NCBI GenBank assembly: GCA_043228905.1
Contig: JBHGNT010000013.1
Location: 1,860,001 to 1,924,000, forward strand
DNA length: 64,000 nucleotides
Direction: 5' to 3'
Source: Azolla caroliniana
Taxonomy: Eukaryota; Polypodiophyta
This document shows positions 57,961 to 64,000 of this stretch, piece after piece (the stretch's first letter is position 1; each line of letters opens with the position of its first letter). The position numbers and the translations under genes are program-made. The notes under the pieces are model-generated. The model had not been told where the DNA came from and searched no databases. It saw only the letters and a list, made by a program, of their open reading frames with translations.

Positions 57961-58851
57961 ATGGCGTCCTCAGGCAATCAAGCAGGAGACTTCGAAAGGA
58001 TGCTGTTGGTCGTCGAACAAATGATGAGATCTTGAGACAACCATGCGAGCGTGGAGAAGACCGTCGACCGTGTCATAGAGCTCGAGGGTCAATTCGACGA
58101 AAGGAACATTATGAAGTTCCTTGATGGATACAAAAGGGAGATGAATCAAAGGGACGTGTCTAAAGCGCGGCAAATCACAAGTTTTAAGAGAGTGGTCGTC
58201 CACAACATCCAAAGGCGCGTCATCAAACTTCAAGAAGGGAAGACAACATGGTCGGAGTTCGAGAAAGCGATATTAGCGGAGTTCGCGACGGAAGATTTGT
58301 CGAGGATGACTCGACATGCCTTGATGAAGTGGATAGAAAAGAAGAATAAGAAGATGAGCGCTTCCAGGGTGTACGACGAATTCGACCAAATGTTTCGTCG
58401 TCTCCCTGCCACAGACCAGGTGCTACTTGAGGAGGAAAAAACTTTGTACTTCCTAAAGGCTGTGGATATAAAGGATAGACGAGAACTGGGTACTCTCCTC
58501 GAAGATGATACCCAAGCAAACGGGCTTGTGGCAAACTGGGTTGCGGTGAAGCGAGCATGCAATAGGCTCGACAAGCGTCGCCAGTGGGTTGATGACACCA
58601 ACTTGGCGGGATCGATTGTCGCAGAGAAAACTAGACAACCGAAAGTAGTTGAGCCGCCCAAACAAAGCAACCTGGAAGAAAAGAAGATTGATGAAAACAT
58701 CATTGAAGAGCTAGCATAGAAGTTCGAGATGGTCACGCTAGCCAACATGAATCATCGGGGCCCCAAAGGAAAAGAACCCTTTAGATGTGTGTGGTGCGAT
58801 AGCATGGACCACATGAGAAGAGATTGCGCGAGCCTTCGAGAGGCGATCTGA
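57961..58851 (+). pseudogene. Element F gag
   Basis: ATG at 57961 is followed by LLVVEQMMRS, a TGA at 58033, and then FLDGYKREMNQRDVSKARQI, FKRVVVHNIQRRVIKLQEG, TWSEFEKAILAEFATEDLSRM and FDQMFRRLPATDQV. A TAG at 58717 precedes the knuckle CVWCDSMDHMRRDC (about 58779-58820). The frame is constant to about 58850. The capsid is unlike that of elements A-E. Confidence 0.8.
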
Positions 58852-59041
58852 CAAAATATTGTATACCCTGCGGGTGAATTTCGGAAGAGGAGGAATGACG
58901 AAATCTATGGAAGATGTTGAGGCAACTCATGTGGATGTGATGCACTATACTGCAACAACTGGAATAAGAGTCGGGAAAGACAGAAATGAAGCTGCGAAAG
59001 TGGGAGCAAAGTTTTAGTCTTTCGTTCTCGAGTATGAGAAG

Positions 59042-60118
59042 ATGGGGAAGGTCACATCGAACGAGGTAGAGCTTGCAGACCGAAACGTGCAAAGCATAAC
59101 CGAGTGGTCGGATCCGGTGGATGACAACGCCATACTCGCGGAAGTGATATGCGACAACCACGAGGTGTTCGTCGAAGAAAAGAGAAAAAGAATACAAGAG
59201 CAAGGCCCATCAAAAAGACATGAAACAAGGAACGCGAAAAAGAAAGAAGATGCAGAGACGAATCAACCCTTGCAAATGGAGGACGAAGACACAAGCCGAA
59301 AAGCGGAGTTGAGCAAACAAGTCGAAGAAACGGTTCGGCTCGTGAAGATTGGTATCGAAGACCCCGCTCGAAAGACAAGGACTATGCCTACCTATAAGCT
59401 AAGGTCAGACATAGAGCAGACGACAGACCTGAAGAAGATTCTCGAGGAACGCGTTCTTGATAGCCACATGACTTTGTCCTTGAGGGAATTACTCGGCATT
59501 ACGAAGAAGGAGTTCCACGACACAATCGTGAACCTTGTAAAGAGAAAAAGGCAACAATCAGATGAAGAAGAAGAGAAGCCACTAAAAGCGAAAACAAATG
59601 CCATAACGATGGCAAGAGACGAAGTCAATGAAGAAATGTTGGACAACCACTATACTCGACCTCATTGGGCACGAGCGACAACGGAGACGCCGATGAAGAT
59701 CAGGGAGAAGAAAGAGACTGTGGTAGCCTTGATCGACCACGGCTCGAAGATCAACCTCATCTCAACCAACTTCTACAAAAAAGGGAGATGGCCAATCAAT
59801 ACAAATCACGGATGGAAGATTCGTGCGGCAACAAAGACTACGGAGGACTTGTACGGAGCTTGTCCCAATGTTAAAGTCACGATCGGGGATGTTGAGATGG
59901 ATCAACACTTCTTCGTGCAAGAATCGGCGTCGCATCCTATCATCCTAGGACAACCGTATATCACATCATCTCGGATGGAAACCAAAGTGTTCGACAATGG
60001 TGCGGCATTTGATCGAATAAAGAGTCTTGACAACCAAAGATCTGTTCAATTCCTAACGGGGCGAGCTAATCATGAAAGAAATCGAGATAGTCTCGGAGGC
60101 AAATCCTCGAATTTTTAG
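59042..60118 (+). pseudogene. Element F spacer and protease
   Basis: The 358-residue frame starts with a charged, Lys/Glu-rich spacer (KRKRIQEQGPSKRHETRNAKKK). Near residue 230 it has VVALIDHGSKINLIS, the expected aspartic protease site but with His at the second position. ASHPIILGQPYITSSRM follows, matching the conserved ILGQPW-like flap. It may be a zone of pol read by frameshift from gag. Confidence 0.78.
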
Positions 60119-61208
60119 AGCGGACTATTGAAGCACGGGGCACAAACAGTCCGAGCAATCACAAGTACCCACAAGAAAGAAGAGCGCATGGATTGCGAGG
60201 AGAAGCAACATTTGTCACACCTAGTGGCACATGTAAACTAGTACTACCCGACAAGAAGGACAAGTGTTGGATACAAGAATTCGAGAAGATGCTGAAAGAA
60301 GAAAACATAATAGAAGAAGAAGAGTTCGTGACTCATCCATCGGCGAAATCGAGGACGTCGTGGACTTGAGCTATCTTCACGACCAACGCGTGATTTTGGT
60401 TAACTCTGTCAACATGTATGCTATCATCGATGAATACTATCATGGCATCTTGATGGAGGAAGCTGAAGTCAACACAAAATATAAAACGGTGGATAAGAAG
60501 ATCAAGCTAGTCGTGGTTCCGCTACCGGAAGATAGCTGGCAAAAGATGAAGGAAGTCGCTAACGATCCAAGCTTAAGAGATCCAAAGACGATAGTCATAT
60601 CTTCACCGAAGAGACGAAGGGAAAGTTACGAGTTGGAAGGGAGAATTTCCTCCTCCCTGAAGAAGAGCTAATGTTTCGCGACATGCTTGAGAGACATGGG
60701 AAGGCTTTCGCATTTTTTCCACAAGAAATCGGATGTGCTGATCCAAGGACGATAAAGCCAATGGTGATCTTCACGGTGCTGCACATACCTTGGAATTTGA
60801 AACCGATACCGGTTTCGAGATCACACCTACCGAAGTTGATTGAGCTCTTGAAGGAGAAGGTGAATATGGGAAGTCTGGAACCGTCGAATGCTCCTTACTC
60901 TAATAGGTGGTTCACGGTGCCAAACAAGAATGGATCATTGCGATTCATCCAAGATCTTCAACCCATCAACAAGGTGACAATTTGGAATGCTGGAACCGGT
61001 CCAAGCATGGACGAATTTGCCGAAGCATTTGCGGGGCGGTCCATCTACTCCATTGGCGATCTCTACTCTGGATACAGCCAATTCCAATTGGCGATCGATA
61101 GTCGTGACCATAGATTGAGCCATGCGTGATATTCTTGAGATTCGACATCCGTAATATTCGTGGTATTCGAGAATAGAAAATGGCCCTAAGAATATTATAA
61201 AACCATTC

Positions 61209-61425
61209 GTTTACATATACATATACACACATACATACATACACATACATATATACACATACACAAACATATATATACATATACACACACATACATAGAT
61301 ACATATATACACATACATAGATACATATACACACATACATAGATACATATACACACACATACATAGATACATATATACACATACATAGATACATATACAC
61401 ACACATACATATATGTGTACACAGA
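61209..61425. repeat. (TACATA/CACA)n microsatellite inside the DNA transposon
   Basis: Units such as TACATAGATACATATACACACA recur in irregular order. Open frames across it read only Tyr/Val/Cys/Met/Ile strings. An ATTAATTAATT-rich stretch follows to about 61630. Confidence 0.93.
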
Positions 61426-61765
61426 CATACATCAATAATTAATTAACTCATTAATATAATGATTAATTTACTATTAACTAATTAATTCACTTAAACATTA
61501 ATTGATTCACTAATACATTAATTAATTTACAAATACATATCTTAATTCATTAACACATTAATTAATTCATTGGAAAATATTAGTTAATTAATTAATAATC
61601 AATTAATGCATTAATAATTAATTAATTAGGGCTTTGGCAAAACTTAGGGTTTCAGTGAAACTCTAAATTTGTAGCGGACAACAGGATGTAGGATTAGGTA
61701 GAGCATGAGAGGGAGTCGATGACGCAGGCCGAAAAGAAGAAATTTTGTCGAAATTAGGATTATGA

Positions 61766-61802
61766 CAGAAATTAGGGTTTTCTGTCGAAACCCTAATTTC
61801 TG
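61766..61802. repeat. 15-bp perfect inverted repeat in the DNA transposon
   Basis: CAGAAATTAGGGTTT (61766-61780) is followed by 7 bp and its exact complement (61788-61802). A second hairpin, ATTCGTGGGGC/GCCCCACGAAT with a 2-bp loop, lies at 62002-62025 near the right end. Confidence 0.92.
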
Positions 61803-62620
61803 GCCGAGAACAGGATATAGAGGGAAGCGAGGGTGTAAGTAGCACGCAGAGGGAGTAGGGTGAGGCGTCTTTGCTTCCTGTTGGCCACTGTTCACTTGCT
61901 CGTAAATAAAACACAATTTTTTTTATTTTTTTATTTTTTTATTTTCAAAAAAAAGAAGAAAACGAATATATTTACGTGTATTCGTATTCCTATTCGTATG
62001 GATTCGTGGGGCAGGCCCCACGAATGCGAATATTTCAATCTATGGGACTCGTGACATTACAACCATGACGACTCCGATCGGGCTCGTGTGGAGGTGTACC
62101 TTACCTCAAGGTGCAACAAACTCGGTGGCACATATGGTGAATGCCATGAACAAGGTCTTCAAGGATTGCATCCCGGACATCACGATGTCATTCTTAGATG
62201 ATATTCCAATAAAAGGATGTTCGGATGAAGAGAAGAATGAATCAAAAGATAAGGAAGGGTGTAGAAAGTTCGTCGCGATCATATGAAAGATTGCGATAAG
62301 GTGCTCCAAAGCCTCGAAGACGTGAATTTGACATTTGCAGGAGAGAAATCCGCATTCGGGCAACCAGAGATCTTGGTGGTAGTTCACTTATGTGGAGCAT
62401 ATGGCCGGAAGCCTTCGCCATCAAAGGTAAACGCGATCCAGGACATGAAAGAAGAATGCATAAACCAAATGGAGGTTCAAAGGTTCCTTGGAGCATGCGC
62501 ATTTTACCATATTTGGATTCCGCACTACGCCCATGTCGCCAAGCCTTTATATGGGTTGCTAAAGAAAAGAATGAAGTTGAATGGCGAGACGAGCACACGA
62601 ACGCAATGCGAAGATTGAAG

Positions 62621-63160
62621 AAACTACTTCTTGAAGCTCCAGCACTAAGAAAAGCCGACTATACCGAAGGAAAGCCGATTTATGTGACTGTAGATACGAG
62701 CCCAACCGGAATTGGGTGGGTCATCAACCAAGAAGGAGAAGATAATGCGTGGTATGCCATCCGGTTTGGAGAAAAAGTTCTCAGCGAATGGCAACAAAGA
62801 TACGCTCAAGTCAAGCGAGAATTTTGGGGTATTCTGTCGGCAGTGAAGATGGACAAAGACTACCTGATCGGATTGGAAGTAATAATTGAGACAGATTGTC
62901 TCCCAATCCTCGGGATGATCTCAGGATGTGCAACACCAGATCTAGCTATCCTAAGGTGGATCGCCTATATTAAGTCTTTAAACCCAGAGATCCGCCATAT
63001 TGCAGGGAAGAAGAACGCCATGGCTAACATGCTGTCGAGGGCAAGATTTGAGAATGGTGGTGACATGGTTTCGGAAGATGAAGATGTCACCCTCAACTTC
63101 TTAGAGATGGCTCTACTATCGGCGGAAGACAAGGGCACGCTAACCCTCCACGCCTTCAAT
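62621..63160 (+). pseudogene. Element F RNase H
   Basis: The frame of 62390-63397 has IYVTVDTSPTGIGWVINQE, RFGEKVLSEWQQRYAQVKREFWG, IIETDCLPILGM and IRHIAGKKNAMANMLSRARF, the order of catalytic acids and the terminal H...D...LSR of Ty3-type RNase H. Confidence 0.87.
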
Positions 63161-64000
63161 GAGGACGAGTACGAAGGAGAGTGGTTACTAATCAGTAGAT
63201 TCCTAAGAACGATGACAACTGATGCTTCATTGATGAAGGAGGAGGCCTTACGAATCCAGAAGAAAGCCTACCAATTCTTCTTGAAGGGAGGATTCCTTTG
63301 GCGACACCCACAAAGAAGGACAGGAATACCACATCGAGTAGTGGTGAAGAAAGAAGAGCAAGTGACGCTAATGACCGAATTCCACGAGAGTGCCTAGGTA
63401 GGTCATAGAGGAACATGGGCAACGTTCGAGAAGATGAAGGAGAAGTATTGGTGGTCAAGCATGTACAAAGATGTACTTCATTTCGTGTCCACATGCGAAA
63501 CATGCCAAGTACATTTGAATATACGTCATCGTGATGAGCTATGACCAACGTACCCGCTCACCATACACTTCAAATGGATGGTGGATCTGGTCTCAATGCC
63601 AATGGGAGTGGGACAAATGAAGTACTTAGCTCTAGCAAGAGAAGACTTAAAAAATCAAGTGGAAGGACGGGCCTTGACAAATAAAATGACGTCAGCTATT
63701 TGCAAATTTCTACACGAAGAAGTTGTCTATCGATACACATGTGTGGGAAAGATAGTTGCTGACTGAGGGGAGTTGGATGCACACGAAGCAACGGAGGTCT
63801 TCGAACGACTAGGCATGAAGCTCTCCCTCACGACTACCTACAATCCAGAAGCGAATGGGAAGATCAAGCGAGGGCATGAACCTATCGTCAAATCCATCGT
63901 ACGAGCATGCAATGGTCGAGTCGAGAATTGGCCACGACTATTGCCCTATGCCTTGTGGGCTGACAGAACGACACACAGCTCGGTGATGGGGTATATGCCA
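63161..64000 (+). pseudogene. Element F integrase, incomplete at the window edge
   Basis: The finger reads HRGTWATFEKMKEKYWW...CETC. The core begins WMVDLVSMPMGVGQMKYLALARED. After a TGA at about 63763 it continues LGMKLSLTTTYNPEANGKIKRGHEPIV, which supplies the catalytic Glu, and ALWADRTTHSSVMGYMP at the edge. Stops at 63394, 63541 and 63763 interrupt it, each consistent with a single transition. Confidence 0.88.

Larger units (their letters stand above)
61108..62046. mobile_element. Non-autonomous DNA transposon (hAT-like by target size) in element F RT
   Basis: The terminal inverted repeats are CCATAGATTGA (61108-61118) and its complement (62035-62045). Flanking 8-mers are AGTCGTGA (61100-61107) and ACTCGTGA (62047-62054), differing at one base. 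Both ends carry clustered ATTCGT/ATTCG motifs, as expected for subterminal transposase sites. Inside are a microsatellite, AT-rich DNA and hairpins, but no transposase. An 8-bp duplication suggests hAT; a 9-bp (Mutator-type) reading would need two mismatches. Confidence 0.8.
60180..62620 (+). pseudogene. Element F reverse transcriptase, split by an insertion
   Basis: The N-terminal part (60671-61107) has LKPIPVSRSHLPKLIELLKE, LRFIQDLQPINKVT and SIGDLYSGYSQFQLAID. After the insertion it resumes at 62055 with TTPIGLVWRCTLPQGATNSVAHM and active site SFLDDIPIKG, then FAGEKSAFGQPEI and VQRFLGACAFYHIWIPHYA. Excluding 939 bp plus an 8-bp target copy restores the frame. A frameshift near 62283 and others occur downstream. 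Confidence 0.88.
57070..64000 (+). mobile_element. Element F: Ty3/gypsy element running off the window
   Basis: A candidate 5' LTR, gag, protease, RT, RNase H and most of integrase are present in plus orientation. It is split by a DNA transposon at 61108-62046 and leaves the window inside integrase. Its proteins are distinct from A-E: an FLDD RT active site and a protease with D-H-G in place of the usual D-S/T-G. Confidence 0.85.

Noticed and set aside
61195-61435. Long Tyr/Val/Cys-rich frames on the minus strand
   Set aside because: They read through the TACATA/CACA microsatellite of the DNA transposon.

Overview
This window is plant nuclear DNA, read here as one host gene plus a dense pile of decayed, nested retrotransposons. 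No rRNA genes, CRISPR arrays or bacterial-type operons were seen. The retroelement types hint at a seed-free land plant (fern, lycophyte or bryophyte). The chromodomain elements have an integrase C-terminus with an LLRRHIKTTRPCEKLDY-type stretch and a CLYCGGPGH zinc knuckle, which resemble the Tcn1/fungal-vertebrate type of chromovirus rather than the usual seed-plant clades. That is an inference from remembered family features, not a database result.

Layout. 1-17.6 kb is mostly gene-poor and AT-rich. It holds a frameshifted LINE relic (1953-4320, +), several microsatellites and the only convincing host gene: a three-exon minus-strand gene for a 477-residue DUF506 (PDDEXK-like) protein at 9762-7170, with good splice sites and no internal stops. 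A tRNA-Pro(UGG)-like sequence lies at 17707-17637 (-). From 18.5 kb to the end almost every base belongs to an LTR element or LINE fragment. In order: (A) a fold-back Tcn1-like chromovirus at 18487-24556; a probable solo LTR near 25.0-25.66 kb; (G) a deleted chromovirus at 26440-28000; two Copia elements (28001-33074 and 33788-42362, -) that appear to share one LTR, split by a LINE piece; a third, non-autonomous Copia (35084-38068, -) inserted cleanly inside the second; (H) a chromovirus scrap; (D) a non-chromodomain Ty3/gypsy element at 42935-49939 (+) riddled with stop codons but almost no frameshifts; (E) the best preserved chromovirus at 49940-54290 (+); (C) another chromovirus 5' end (-); a second LINE piece (-); (D2) an inverted 5' end of the D family; and (F) a further Ty3/gypsy element from about 57.07 kb to the window edge, interrupted by a 0.94-kb non-autonomous DNA transposon.

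How it fits together. None of the elements looks fully autonomous as read, but E has only one nonsense codon and one frameshift in a 3.5-kb pol. Removing the nested Copia or the DNA transposon with one copy of its target duplication restores the reading frame of the host element in each case, which supports those boundaries. The most unusual structures are: the element A locus, where a block with the R-U5...U3-R layout of a genomic RNA lies inverted inside a provirus and folds back exactly at a short palindrome next to the LTR TATA box; dyads near the expected transcription start in three LTR families; antisense tRNA B-box-like sequences at chromovirus LTR tips; a conserved charged tail after the Copia RNase H; and decay of two long polyproteins by stop codons alone.
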